This document shows, piece by piece, positions 9,371 to 18,301 of a stretch of 64,000 nucleotides of DNA. The notes beneath the pieces were generated by a model, which did no database searches, was not told where the DNA came from, and saw only the letters and a program-made list of their open reading frames with translations. The translations under genes and the position numbers were made by a program. Origin of the DNA: Rhodopirellula halodulae (GTDB lineage: Bacteria; Planctomycetota; Planctomycetia; Pirellulales; Pirellulaceae); assembly GCF_020966775.1 (NCBI RefSeq), contig NZ_JAJKFV010000009.1:124001-188000 (forward strand). Reading direction: 5' to 3'. Within the stretch, counting starts at the first letter, position 1; every line of letters begins with the position of its first letter.

Positions 9371-10351
9371 ATGCCCATTCAGTGTCTCATTAGCTTCGGA
9401 TCCAATCTTGGCGACCGCCGTGAGGTGATTGCCGAGGCGGCTCGTCGCGTCGCCGATTCGGGTGTGATCGAGGCTCCTTGCCAGCAGCACGTGGGTGATG
9501 CATTGGTGAGCAGTTCGGCTCCGCTGCGAACCAGTCGTTTATTTGAAACGCCACCGATCGGCGGTCCCGGCGGGCAATCGCCTTTTTTGAACGCGGTCGC
9601 TGCCTTTGCGACCGAAGCCTCCGCTGCGGAAGTGCTGGACGTCCTGCAGCGACTGGAACTCGATCTGGGCCGCGAACGCATCGTGCGTTGGGGGGCTCGC
9701 GTGATCGATTTGGACGTCGTGCTGCACGGCAAATTGGCTGGCCCATCCGCGACGGCCGGTCGTCGTGGCTTGATCGGTGGGCGAGGTCCCGCCGGATCGT
9801 CCAAAGCCTTGGTTGTGCCGCACCCACGCTACACGGCACGTCGGTTTGTGTTGGAGCCGGCCTGCGACGTGGCAGCAGATTTCTGCGACCCGCGATTTGG
9901 CTGGACGCTGAAAGATTTGCGTGACCACATTGCGTTGGATGTTCCTTCGATCGCTTTGGTCGGCGGCGATGCGGAGCTACGGCAGTCGATTTGCCAACGG
10001 TTGTCAGAGGAACACGGGATCACGGTGATTGACCCAGATCGTCCTGGTTCGGCGAAGGGATTGAAGCAATGGGTCGCGGCGGATCCGCCGAAAGTGTTGC
10101 GGGACACGCAAGAATGCCTGGCCGTTAACGCGGAGCAACACTGCTTGCCACGCTTGTTGGCTCGCATTCAGCACACGACAGAGAGAGAGCGTTGGCCGGC
10201 ACCGCATCAGATTTGGCCCGCGGGATGGAAGTGGCCGGAGTACCGATTGGAGGTCGAAGACCTGGACTGGGCCATCGGCGAACTGGCATCCGCCATCGAC
10301 GCGATGCGATGCGAGATTCATCCCGTCACCGAAAACGGCCAGTGGTGGTAA
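9371..10351 (+). CDS. folK: HPPK (folate biosynthesis) with extra C-terminal domain
   Basis: 6-hydroxymethyl-7,8-dihydropterin pyrophosphokinase transfers pyrophosphate from ATP to the pterin in folate synthesis. The signature CLISFGSNLGDR lies at the N-terminus, and the family hallmark R-GAR-IDLDV follows (RWGARVIDLDVVL), then the HPRYTARRFVLEPACD segment. I chose the ATG at 9371 because HPPKs begin a few residues before the SLGSNLGD strand; an in-frame ATG at 9302 would add 23 residues. HPPK is normally about 160 residues, but this protein continues for about 125 more. The extension opens with a beta strand and a loop (SIALVGGDAELRQ) like a P-loop without its Lys-Ser/Thr, and closes with a LASAIDAM helix. 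This looks like a degenerate nucleoside/nucleotide-kinase-like module; that is inference. Confidence 0.88.
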   Translation: MPIQCLISFGSNLGDRREVIAEAARRVADSGVIEAPCQQHVGDALVSSSAPLRTSRLFETPPIGGPGGQSPFLNAVAAFATEASAAEVLDVLQRLELDLGRERIVRWGARVIDLDVVLHGKLAGPSATAGRRGLIGGRGPAGSSKALVVPHPRYTARRFVLEPACDVAADFCDPRFGWTLKDLRDHIALDVPSIALVGGDAELRQSICQRLSEEHGITVIDPDRPGSAKGLKQWVAADPPKVLRDTQECLAVNAEQHCLPRLLARIQHTTERERWPAPHQIWPAGWKWPEYRLEVEDLDWAIGELASAIDAMRCEIHPVTENGQWW

Positions 10352-10358
10352 CCAGCCC

Positions 10359-10448
10359 GTAGTGCAGCCAGCCTGGCTGCAGTCGTTCTCTCGTAGTGCA
10401 GCCAGCTTGGCTGCATTCATGTTCTCGCGCCGCAGCCAGTTTGGCTGC
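10359..10448. repeat. Three palindromic GCAGCC-TGGCTGC repeats
   Basis: Three near-identical units occur between the convergent folK and HTTM genes at about 10359-10381, 10393-10415 and 10431-10448. Each contains a short palindrome of the form GCAGCCA-GCC/GCT-TGGCTGC, and the first two are preceded by GTAGT. Each copy can form a 7-bp stem. They resemble REP-type intergenic repeats. No T-tract follows, so a simple rho-independent terminator is not supported, although a bidirectional end between converging genes is possible. Confidence 0.8.
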
Positions 10449-10449
10449 C

Positions 10450-11730
10450 TCAATCCACTTCCAAATCATCGTTCCGAAGAACGCTGTCACCCGCCGACAA
10501 GTTGCCATCGATCAGCTTTTGTTTGATCTTTTCGCGAGCGTCGATCAAACGTTGTTTGCGTTCGTCATTCTTCGCCTCGCGACGTTTCAGTTTCGCGTAG
10601 CGTTTCTGAATGCCTCGTTCTGCCGCTTCGATTTCTTGCAGACGATGCTGCAGATCTGCTGAAACAGCATGTTGGCCTTTCGAGCCTCCACTCATACCGG
10701 TCAATACACCGGACAAGGCAGCTTCGTCCGATTCGTCGAGTGCGTCATCGCCCAATCGCCGTCGGCGAATCCATTCCGGTGACAGGAAAATTCCGTTGGC
10801 AACGATCATCATCGTTCCAAAGGTCATCATGCCCATGGACAACGCGATTCCGCCGTGAACCGCAACGGCCATCGCCAGAGTCAGGCCTCGAGTCAGTTTG
10901 GGCCAAATCAACGCACAGTAGAAAATTTCCCAGAACATCGTCACGTGAGTCAGCGCCGTGAACACGCGTGGGAAACGGCCAAGGAAAGTCACGTCGAGCG
11001 ATTGATACTCATAGTTCGCCACCGCAAACCACAACGCTGTGCCATCCCACCAAAGATCCCCGCGGGCTTTCGCGATGCCACCAAATAGATAAATCACGCA
11101 AAGATGAATCTGCAGCAACCGAGTCGCGATGTTGGCCGAGACCGTCTTGCGATCGGCGGGGAACAACCATGCCTTCCACCCCGTCACGGTTGCTCGTCCG
11201 TTGCCCGAGAAGCGATCGCGAAGTTTGGCGTCGATGGACAAGGCGGCACCGCTGGGGGCGAACGCCAAATACATCGTGCAGTAGGTCAAAATTTGGTCCA
11301 AACCAAACAGGCTGCCCAGCAAACGGTGGATCACCATCAATTGCAGGAACCACGCCAACGGTCCCGTGATTCGCGTCAGGAATCCAATCGTGAACGCGAC
11401 GGAAACCAGAATCGTCACGGCATGGTTCAGCCACAACAGCGTCGGGCTGTCGACCAGCCACAAATACGACCAGGCGGCGGTCGCCTCGCCGAGGGTGCCG
11501 TCGTGCAACCGGGCACTGGTTTCGTTGTCGATCCAAGCTTCCGTGCCGATGAACGATGAGAAGTCACTGGCCAATACCAGGTGCGAATAAACCAGCATCG
11601 CGCCGGTCAGAATTCGAAGCACCGCCAGCGTATCGATGTGTCGAGGCGTGAACCAAAAACGATCCCACGCGTCAATCCACGTCGCGCCGTATTGCTTCAA
11701 CGATCCGGTCATGGAGGCTTGGTCACTCAC
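10450..11730 (-). CDS. HTTM-domain membrane protein (gamma-carboxylase-like)
   Basis: A 426-residue multi-pass membrane protein of the HTTM family, the horizontally transferred transmembrane domain related to vitamin K-dependent gamma-carboxylase. The N-terminal ~340 residues carry several hydrophobic helices and recognisable segments such as the RFWFTPRHID start, the LRILTGAMLVYSHL helix, an FGLDQILTY turn and the YLFGGIAKARGDLWW-GTALWF motif. The last ~90 residues are charged and predicted coiled (many Lys/Arg/Glu), probably cytoplasmic. The reaction in bacteria is not established; carboxylation is only a family-level analogy. It overlaps its upstream neighbour by the 4-bp ATGA, so the two are translationally coupled. 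Confidence 0.88.
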   Translation of the reverse strand: MSDQASMTGSLKQYGATWIDAWDRFWFTPRHIDTLAVLRILTGAMLVYSHLVLASDFSSFIGTEAWIDNETSARLHDGTLGEATAAWSYLWLVDSPTLLWLNHAVTILVSVAFTIGFLTRITGPLAWFLQLMVIHRLLGSLFGLDQILTYCTMYLAFAPSGAALSIDAKLRDRFSGNGRATVTGWKAWLFPADRKTVSANIATRLLQIHLCVIYLFGGIAKARGDLWWDGTALWFAVANYEYQSLDVTFLGRFPRVFTALTHVTMFWEIFYCALIWPKLTRGLTLAMAVAVHGGIALSMGMMTFGTMMIVANGIFLSPEWIRRRRLGDDALDESDEAALSGVLTGMSGGSKGQHAVSADLQHRLQEIEAAERGIQKRYAKLKRREAKNDERKQRLIDAREKIKQKLIDGNLSAGDSVLRNDDLEVD

Positions 11731-12587
11731 GACGCATCCTCCTCCGGTGCAACCTCGGGTTGTTCCGTTTTGCGGTCGCCGGTCGGTGCGGGCACGGGTT
11801 CGCTATTTTCCGGATCGATCGGTGTGAGGTCGGGACCATCAGGCTGTGGCAAGGCTTCGGGGCCGACGCCGAGCAAGTCTTCGATTGAAATTGGCACATC
11901 GGGCAGCTCGATGTAAGCACGCTCGTCTGTTAGCGAGAGACCCTCGTTGACAAACAGCACAAAGTCCGGCAGTTGGTGTTCGACACGTTGGATCGACACA
12001 TCCGTCTTGCCTTGTGACTGCAGGTGTTTGACCATCGAGCCCGCGATCTTTTCGTAGCGTTTGCGTCCCAGTCGTAACGTCGCCAATTCTTCGGGGCTGA
12101 GTTCTGGCCCGATCAATTGGCTGACTTCCATCGGCAGAGCGGGCTGGTACGAGTCATTCAGGAACTCGGCCAGCATGAAGTGCCGGTGATACAGCAATCT
12201 CGGCCATTGGTCCTCCAGGTTGGGAAACTGCTGGACGCTCTCGCCGCCTTGGGAGGTGGCTCGGATCAGATGGCTCGGGCCGGGATCCGGAGCGAAGAAC
12301 GCGTAGCCTCGGTCGAGATAAAACATCTGCGAGATGGGCGATACCCAAGACAACAACGTCCCGACCGACGGCGACAAACCGCGGGCCCCTCGGGCTTGGA
12401 ACGCCAGCGGCGGCAGCACGATCGCCAGCAGCATTCCAATGATCAGCACACTGACCAGGAATCGTTGGCGTCTCGAAAGGGAGTTGGGTGCGGTGGCTGT
12501 CACAGAGGGCGATTCAAATTGCGTGTCGGACGACTGAAACACTGGACGAGTGGCCAGCGAAATACAGTGAACGGCGGGGTCGGCCAT
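11727..12587 (-). CDS. Membrane-anchored partner of the HTTM protein, unknown function
   Basis: A 286-residue protein with one N-terminal transmembrane helix near residues 43-66 (LVSVLIIGMLLAIVL core). An extracytoplasmic domain of about 170 residues follows, and then an acidic Pro/Glu-rich tail. The YAFFAPDPGPSHLIR segment resembles proteins that typically sit next to HTTM genes in planctomycetes; I know of no biochemical role. Its stop overlaps the start of the HTTM gene (ATGA), which argues that both form one operon and probably one membrane complex. A start codon within the first 35 residues is possible, since the segment before the helix looks weakly conserved. Confidence 0.75.
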   Translation of the reverse strand: MADPAVHCISLATRPVFQSSDTQFESPSVTATAPNSLSRRQRFLVSVLIIGMLLAIVLPPLAFQARGARGLSPSVGTLLSWVSPISQMFYLDRGYAFFAPDPGPSHLIRATSQGGESVQQFPNLEDQWPRLLYHRHFMLAEFLNDSYQPALPMEVSQLIGPELSPEELATLRLGRKRYEKIAGSMVKHLQSQGKTDVSIQRVEHQLPDFVLFVNEGLSLTDERAYIELPDVPISIEDLLGVGPEALPQPDGPDLTPIDPENSEPVPAPTGDRKTEQPEVAPEEDAS

Positions 12588-12696
12588 CGGTCATTTGCAT
12601 GCTCCGATTTCGCCCAACCATAGTCCGTCCGCAGTGGTTGTACAGATGACTCCGCCCCCCGGGAACTGAACTGCCCGCACCCGTTTTAGGATCGCC

Positions 12697-13914
12697 ATGA
12701 ATCGCCCTCGCCCGAAACTGCTCGAAACCACGCCGGCCGGATTGCACTGTCCGATCGGCGGTTTCTACATCGATCCGGTCCGTCCGGTCGATCGAGCGGT
12801 GATCACTCACGGGCACAGCGACCATGCCCGGTGGGGAAGCCGCCATTACTTGTCCGCCTCCCCGGGGGAACCCATTTTGCGGATGCGGCTGAGCGAGGAA
12901 GCCGAATTCGAATTTCTGGACTACGGACAAAAAACGACGGTGGGCGGCGTGCAAGTTTCGCTACATCCGGCGGGGCACATGCTGGGATCGGCTCAAGTTC
13001 GTTTGGAATATCGCGGCGAAGTCGCGGTGGTGACCGGCGACTACAAGCTGCAGTCCGATGCCACCTGTGATGACTTCGAACCGATTCGTTGCCATACGTT
13101 CGTGACCGAGTCGACGTTTGGCTTGCCGATCTACCAATGGCGTGAAGACTCGGATATCTTCGCCGACATCAACCAATGGTGGCGGACCGCGGCGGCCGAG
13201 GGCAAATGCTGTTTGCTGTACGGCTATGCCGTGGGAAAGTCGCAGCGTTTGCTATCCGGATTGGATCCGTCGATCGGTCCGATCTACACCCATGGGGCCG
13301 TCGAAAAGGGCGTGCAGGCGTATCGCGAATCTGGCGTGAAACTGCCCGAGACCACATCGGTGACGCGAAGGATCGAAACGGAGGCTGCGAACGCAAGCAA
13401 ATCGACTTCCGGGGAAGTCACGAAGAGACGCCAATCCTCGCGAGCCGCCAAATTGGATTGGTCGGGATCCATGGTCGTCGCGGTTCCCAGTGCTCACGGG
13501 ACGCCGTGGATGCGAAAGTTCGGAACGGTCAGCACCGCGATGGCGAGCGGCTGGATGGCGATCCGAGGAGCACGCCGACGCCGCGCGGTCGATCGAGGGT
13601 TCGTGCTCAGCGACCACGTGGATTGGCCGGGGCTGATGAACGCGATTGTCTGGAGCGAGGCGGACGAGATTTGGGTCACGCATGGCAGCACCGCCGTCGT
13701 CAGTCGCTATCTCAACGAAGGCGGACTGCAGCAACGTTTGCAGCAGCATCGTTCCAACTCGGAGTGGCAACATCGCCGTGAAACACTGTCGGCCCGCGAA
13801 ATTCCGTCCTATTGGGAATCCACACCGGGTGACGACGACTCATCGGAAAACGAGCTGCCCGGCAAGGAATCCAGTGACGAATCGGGTGATGGGGGAAACC
13901 CGACATCCGGTTGA
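12697..13914 (+). CDS. Ligase-associated DNA exonuclease, metallo-beta-lactamase fold
   Basis: A 405-residue protein of the ligase-associated exonuclease family (beta-CASP/MBL fold, related to mRNA 3'-end processing nucleases). The N-terminus has the family pattern LLETTPAGLHCP-GGFYIDP followed by RAVITHGHSDHARWG, which holds the metal-binding HxHxDH. Further motifs are HPAGHMLGSAQVR (metal His), VVTGDYK and TESTFGLPIY, and the C-terminal LSDHVDWPGL supplies the last histidine. Family members usually sit beside an ATP-dependent DNA ligase and a Lhr-type helicase; neither is present here. It is about 60-70 residues longer than usual, with an insertion near residues 225-250 and a polar acidic tail. 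Expected role: nucleolytic processing in DNA repair. Confidence 0.9.
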   Translation: MNRPRPKLLETTPAGLHCPIGGFYIDPVRPVDRAVITHGHSDHARWGSRHYLSASPGEPILRMRLSEEAEFEFLDYGQKTTVGGVQVSLHPAGHMLGSAQVRLEYRGEVAVVTGDYKLQSDATCDDFEPIRCHTFVTESTFGLPIYQWREDSDIFADINQWWRTAAAEGKCCLLYGYAVGKSQRLLSGLDPSIGPIYTHGAVEKGVQAYRESGVKLPETTSVTRRIETEAANASKSTSGEVTKRRQSSRAAKLDWSGSMVVAVPSAHGTPWMRKFGTVSTAMASGWMAIRGARRRRAVDRGFVLSDHVDWPGLMNAIVWSEADEIWVTHGSTAVVSRYLNEGGLQQRLQQHRSNSEWQHRRETLSAREIPSYWESTPGDDDSSENELPGKESSDESGDGGNPTSG

Positions 13915-14047
13915 TTTTGCCGCGGTAAGGGGCGGTCAGCCCAGAATTCGTCTTGGTCTGGAATGGTTAATTTAGGCATAAGCGGGGAATCGGCGCGAGT
14001 GGTCTCGTTGCCAGTCTTCTCATTTGCTCCAAATCAATCGACCAAGC

Positions 14048-16999
14048 ATGCGTCAGGATTCTCGACGAACGCTCCTGTTGTGGCCGATCACCGCGTCGTT
14101 GGCCGTGATCGCCGCCACCACTGCTCCCTTCCTGTTGGAAGACGACTCGTGGTCCTTCGCCACCCGTTGGCTGACGCAAATTGGCGTGCTTGAACCATCT
14201 CAGCACGTCGCGGACCAAAACGCTTCGCGGCCGGACGGTTTGGCGTCCGACCGACAACATGGTTTTGGTGCTGCAGAACCATTCACGCTCCTCAATCAGT
14301 CCGACGTCGAATCGCCTCGCCCACCGGCTGAAAATGCTCATCGCGACGATCGTGGTGCTCGAGGTTTGGCCATGCCTTCGCGGTTGGTCGCCACGACAGA
14401 GGATGTGCCAGCCGAATTGAAGGCACCCGTCATCGATTCCGAGGCGGAACTAGCCGGTTTCTCCAATGCGTTGGCCGAAATCGAAGTCCACGAGATCGCG
14501 GAAGAACTGAAACAAGCCGTTCCCGCTTCGTTGACTCCCGGTTTGGATGATCCGATTGCGGCGACCGAGATGCCGTTGACGTTGCCCGAGGAAATTTTTC
14601 ACGCGGACGAGGATGACGAAGAAGTCGCCGGTTCGACAAAACTGATTCCCGAATCCGTCGAGGTGCTGGCGAAACCATCCGCGACCAAACCCGATGTTCC
14701 GCAACTGGATTTGAATCTTCCGCACCTGGTCCGTCCGCCGGTGGCTTCGCCGGCCGACGTGGTTCAGGCTTCCCCCGCTCGGCACGTCACGGGGTGGCCG
14801 TTGGCGAAACAGTTGCAATCGCAGTTGTCGTCCATCGCTTCGCGAGCAAGTTTGACTCGCAAAGCTGACGCGGGAATGCAACAAACGATGCTGACGTCGG
14901 TCGACATTGCCTCGTCCGATTTGCAGTCCGTCGAAAATGAAATGTTGCGTCGTGGCGAGTCCGCTCTGTCAGCCGCCCATCGCGAAACGTTGCAACGCCA
15001 AGCGACCTCGATCGTCATGGGACGCTGGGCGGAACAAGTCGAGCAGCGTTTGGAACAATTGCGCGAACACGCGCGTTTGGGTGACGAAAGCGCCGGCGAA
15101 GTGCTGCACGAATTGTCGTCTTTGGCCGCGGCGGGTTTGCAATTGGCCGAACGAGTTCCCGCTCGCGATCAACAAGTGCAATGGCTCCAGGCTTCTCACT
15201 CGTTGGCTCGTCGAACCAGTGTGTGGGCGTCGATTTGGCATTTGGCTCGCGGACATGCAAGCGACTTCGTGCCGTCGGGGACGCTTCCCAGCGAGACATT
15301 GACACTGCATCGCCGATCCGCATCGGCGGAACAACTGGACGTTCATCAATTGCTTCGGAATGTCCGGTCCGGACTATCCGAAACCGGCGACGCGGAAGGT
15401 TGGACGACGTTTCTGTTGCTCAACAAAATTCAGTCTCTGGCATCGTCCGATGACATGGACGAGCGAGCTCTGACCGCGCAGCGGTATCTGTCTCGAATCA
15501 CATCCAATCGCTTGGCACCAGAACACGAGGAGTGGTTGGACCAACCCAGCGTGAAGCAGCTGACCGAAGCGATGAAGACATGGAGTGCCATGCCGATCGA
15601 CTATGTTGCGTTGCTGCAAGACTTGGAACGGGCCGAAGCGGATTCGATCGATTTGGCGGCGGTGAAAGTCACCAATGCGTTTCAGTCACTTCGCTTTTCC
15701 GACGACACCTATGCGGCTCGTGTCGCCAAGGTGATTGACCTGAACTACCGCAACGCCAACGTTCGCACAGCAATTTCCGCGAAATTGATCGAACGTTTGA
15801 TTCCGTCGGTTCCTGACCAGACCACGCCGATCGTGACTCAGATTGCCGGAACGCCCGTTCGCGGGACCAGCAACGTCAGCACGGCGTTGAACCTGCGATT
15901 GAACCCGACGCCAGGCGAATGGAATTTGGATCTGTTGACCCGGGGTGATGTGTCAACGCAAAGTCGTGCTCACGAGAGCGGCGTCACGGTCCACACCGAT
16001 GGCTGGGCGGACTTTCAAGCATCGACCCCAGTCCGGATTCTGCCGACCGGATTGGAAGTCGGAGGCACCCAGGTCGACGTCAACGCCACCAATCGACTTC
16101 GTCGTGTGGATTCCAAAGTCAACAGCTGGCCGCTGATCGGTTCGTTGGTTCGCGGCATTGCCGAAAAGAAGTACGAAGACACCAAGGCGTTGGCCAATCG
16201 AAAGACTCGGGATCAAATTCGATCGGAAGTTTCGGGCAAAACACAATCGGAGCTGGGAACGCAAACAGAAAAGGCGGAGCAGAAGTGGGACGACTTGGTG
16301 CTTGGGCCGCTGGGACGTTTGGAGCTGGATCCGACCGTCATTGATTTGGAAACCACCCAGGAACGTTTGATCGCACGGTACCGTCTGGCCGGCGACTGGC
16401 AATTGGCCGCCCACACGCCTCGCCCTCGCGCGTGGAAAGACAGTTGGTTGAGCGTGCAGATGCATCAGTCCGCGATCAACAACACGTTGGAACAATTGCT
16501 GCCTCGCGGTGAGGTGAAGACGTTCGAGCAACTTTACACCGACACGTTTGCTTTGTTCGGAAAAGAGGGTATGACGTTGCCCGAAGAAGTGCCCGGAGAC
16601 GCGGAGATCGCGTTTTCGTCGACTCGGCCGGTCACGATCGAAATCGAAGACGGTTTGATGTGGCTGACGTTGCGAGTGGTTCGATTGAGCCAACCTGGAA
16701 GTCCGAAGCTGACGCGATTCATCGTTCGTGCGGCTTACAAACCGGAGTTCGATGGTTTGGACGCGCGTCTGGTTCGAGACGGGCACCTTCGGATCAGCGG
16801 TCCCGGCATGTCGATGCGTCAGCGATTGCCGATTCGAGCAATTTTCAACAAGGTGTTGGCGGAAGATCGAGTGATTCCACTGACCACACCGAAGCTGGTC
16901 GAACACCCCGCCGTGCAAGATCTGAAAGTGAGCCAATTGGAGCTCCGCGATGGCTGGATGGCACTCGCGCTCAGCCCCGAATCTGATCGTTTGAGATAG
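14048..16999 (+). CDS. Large envelope protein of unknown function
   Basis: A 983-residue protein with an N-terminal signal anchor (RRTLLLWPITASLAVIAA core, residues ~6-25), so the bulk is expected in the periplasm or outside. Residues 60-250 are low-complexity and acidic. The middle (about 260-620) is rich in helices with Gln/Glu/Leu heptads (EQVEQRLEQLREHARL), and the C-terminal ~350 residues look beta-rich. I see no enzyme motif. I used the ATG at 14048 rather than the TTG at 14024 because it puts a short basic n-region directly before the hydrophobic core. It resembles large conserved planctomycete proteins of unassigned function; no specific family is claimed. Confidence 0.85.
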   Translation: MRQDSRRTLLLWPITASLAVIAATTAPFLLEDDSWSFATRWLTQIGVLEPSQHVADQNASRPDGLASDRQHGFGAAEPFTLLNQSDVESPRPPAENAHRDDRGARGLAMPSRLVATTEDVPAELKAPVIDSEAELAGFSNALAEIEVHEIAEELKQAVPASLTPGLDDPIAATEMPLTLPEEIFHADEDDEEVAGSTKLIPESVEVLAKPSATKPDVPQLDLNLPHLVRPPVASPADVVQASPARHVTGWPLAKQLQSQLSSIASRASLTRKADAGMQQTMLTSVDIASSDLQSVENEMLRRGESALSAAHRETLQRQATSIVMGRWAEQVEQRLEQLREHARLGDESAGEVLHELSSLAAAGLQLAERVPARDQQVQWLQASHSLARRTSVWASIWHLARGHASDFVPSGTLPSETLTLHRRSASAEQLDVHQLLRNVRSGLSETGDAEGWTTFLLLNKIQSLASSDDMDERALTAQRYLSRITSNRLAPEHEEWLDQPSVKQLTEAMKTWSAMPIDYVALLQDLERAEADSIDLAAVKVTNAFQSLRFSDDTYAARVAKVIDLNYRNANVRTAISAKLIERLIPSVPDQTTPIVTQIAGTPVRGTSNVSTALNLRLNPTPGEWNLDLLTRGDVSTQSRAHESGVTVHTDGWADFQASTPVRILPTGLEVGGTQVDVNATNRLRRVDSKVNSWPLIGSLVRGIAEKKYEDTKALANRKTRDQIRSEVSGKTQSELGTQTEKAEQKWDDLVLGPLGRLELDPTVIDLETTQERLIARYRLAGDWQLAAHTPRPRAWKDSWLSVQMHQSAINNTLEQLLPRGEVKTFEQLYTDTFALFGKEGMTLPEEVPGDAEIAFSSTRPVTIEIEDGLMWLTLRVVRLSQPGSPKLTRFIVRAAYKPEFDGLDARLVRDGHLRISGPGMSMRQRLPIRAIFNKVLAEDRVIPLTTPKLVEHPAVQDLKVSQLELRDGWMALALSPESDRLR

Positions 17000-17009
17000 G
17001 GGAAGGCTA

Positions 17010-17825
17010 TCGTCTTGATCGTCTCCATTTTTGTGGCGTGCTTGGCATCGCTAGAAAGCTTTCGATCCCGTCGCACTTCGTAGCCGATGAGCGTTAGCTC
17101 CGGTTGTTGCATGGGAACCGCGGCTAACGCCGATCGGCTACTAGGAACCCACAGAAACGATGTTTTTTCGCGAGATCTGACATAGTATCAACGCAGAGAC
17201 GCCAAGTCGCGGAGACAACCCTCTGCGTCTTTGTGTCCTGGCGTCTCTGCGTCTTAATCGTCTCCGGCCTTGTGATGTACTTGGCATCGCTAGAAAGCTT
17301 TCAATCCCGTCGCACTTCATAGCCGAAGAGCGTTAGCTCCGGTTGTTGCACGGGAACCGCGGCTAACGCCGATCGGCTACTAGGACCCCACAGAAACGAT
17401 GTTTTTTCGCGAGATCTGACATAGTATCAACGCAGAGACGCAAAGACGCGAGGCCGCGAAGCTGTCGACATCGCCGAATAACTTTCAATCCCGATAGACT
17501 TCTCAGCCGAAGAGCGTTAGCTCCGGTTGTTGCATGGGAACCGCGGCTAACGCCGATCGGCTACTAGGAACCCACAGAAACGATGTCATTTCGCAAGATC
17601 TGACATAGCATCAACGCAGAGACGCCAAGTCGCAGGGCCGCGGAGACAACCCTCTGCGTCTTTGTGTCCTGGCGTCTCTGCGTCTTAATCGTCTCCGGCC
17701 TTGTGGTGTACTTGGCGTCGCTAGACAGCTTTCGATTCCGTCGGACTTCATAGCCGAAGAGCGTTAGCTCCGGTTGTCACATGAGAACCGCGGCTAACGC
17801 CGAACGGCTATTAAGAACACATCCA
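17010..17825. repeat. Array of four ~200-250-bp composite repeats
   Basis: A 936-bp gene-free stretch filled by four imperfect copies of one composite unit. Each unit has a lead (ATCGCTAGAAAGCTTTC-), a 60-bp hairpin core, an ACAGAAACGATG--TTTCGC-AGATCTGACATAG-ATCAACGC tail and, in copies 1 and 3, an inverted CGCAGAGACGC...GGCGTCTCTGCG segment. The hairpin cores are at 17081-17140, 17320-17379, 17504-17563 and 17751-17810. The spacing is irregular (239, 184 and 247 bp), so this is not a CRISPR. No reading frame is conserved across the copies. Confidence 0.9.
17081..17140. repeat. 60-bp hairpin repeat core, family A, copy 1
   Basis: An inverted repeat whose arms pair as TAGCCGA/TCGGCTA, GCGTTAGC/GCTAACGC and CGGTT/AACCG, with short mismatches between blocks and a ~10-nt loop. 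Other copies are at 17320-17379, 17504-17563, 17751-17810, 22404-22463 and 22589-22648, a solo reversed right arm is at 36960-36990, and expanded versions lie at 59794-60566. Confidence 0.9.
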
Positions 17826-17935
17826 ATTTGTGTTTTTGCGAACGTCTCAGCACCGGCTGCCTCTCCAATCCTTCACGCACACGCCCCCCGATCCATACCG
17901 CCTGTGGCCCTGAGTCCCTGCTCCCTTTCCACTTC

Positions 17936-18301
17936 TCAAATCAACGTCCAATAGCACGCGGCGAACAACCCCGCGTGCGCGAGCAAACAAACGGTCGCGG
18001 AGAGGGTACGTTTGGAAAACATTCCCATGATCGCCAGCGTCCCGCCGAGACTGGTGACCAGGATGCCGCCGCCGGGGAACAGCCGCCAACACGCCAGCGA
18101 AAACAGCAGAATCACCGCGGACGCCAGCACGGCGGAAACCAAAACGCCAGATTCGGGAACCCAAACCTCGGCGGGCACGATCACGGCGACTTCCGGTGCC
18201 AGCGGGCGCACGGAACCTGGAGCGAACGGGCTGCCGTGGCGAACGGCGGCCGTGTCGCTGGCATCCTGGTTCGGCGAATCGTTTTCGGGGTTGTCGCTCA
18301 T
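17936..18301 (-). CDS. Small integral membrane protein, hypothetical
   Basis: About 121 residues. The N-terminal third is polar, and the rest contains three hydrophobic helices: VLVSAVLASAVILLFSLACW, a GGILVTSLGGTLAIMGMF segment and a C-terminal ATVCLLAHAGLFAACYW helix. I used the ATG at 18301 (MSDNPENDSPN), which leaves a hydrophilic N-tail; an ATG at 18373 would add 24 residues unlike the rest. It is divergent from the PVC heme protein gene. Function unknown. Confidence 0.7.
   Translation of the reverse strand: MSDNPENDSPNQDASDTAAVRHGSPFAPGSVRPLAPEVAVIVPAEVWVPESGVLVSAVLASAVILLFSLACWRLFPGGGILVTSLGGTLAIMGMFSKRTLSATVCLLAHAGLFAACYWTLI

Noticed and set aside
15953-16936. 327-codon open frame antisense to the large envelope protein
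   Set aside because: Shadow frame with no recognisable protein features.
17010-17825. CRISPR array
   Set aside because: Units are 180-250 bp with irregular spacing, are themselves inverted repeats, and have no cas genes nearby.
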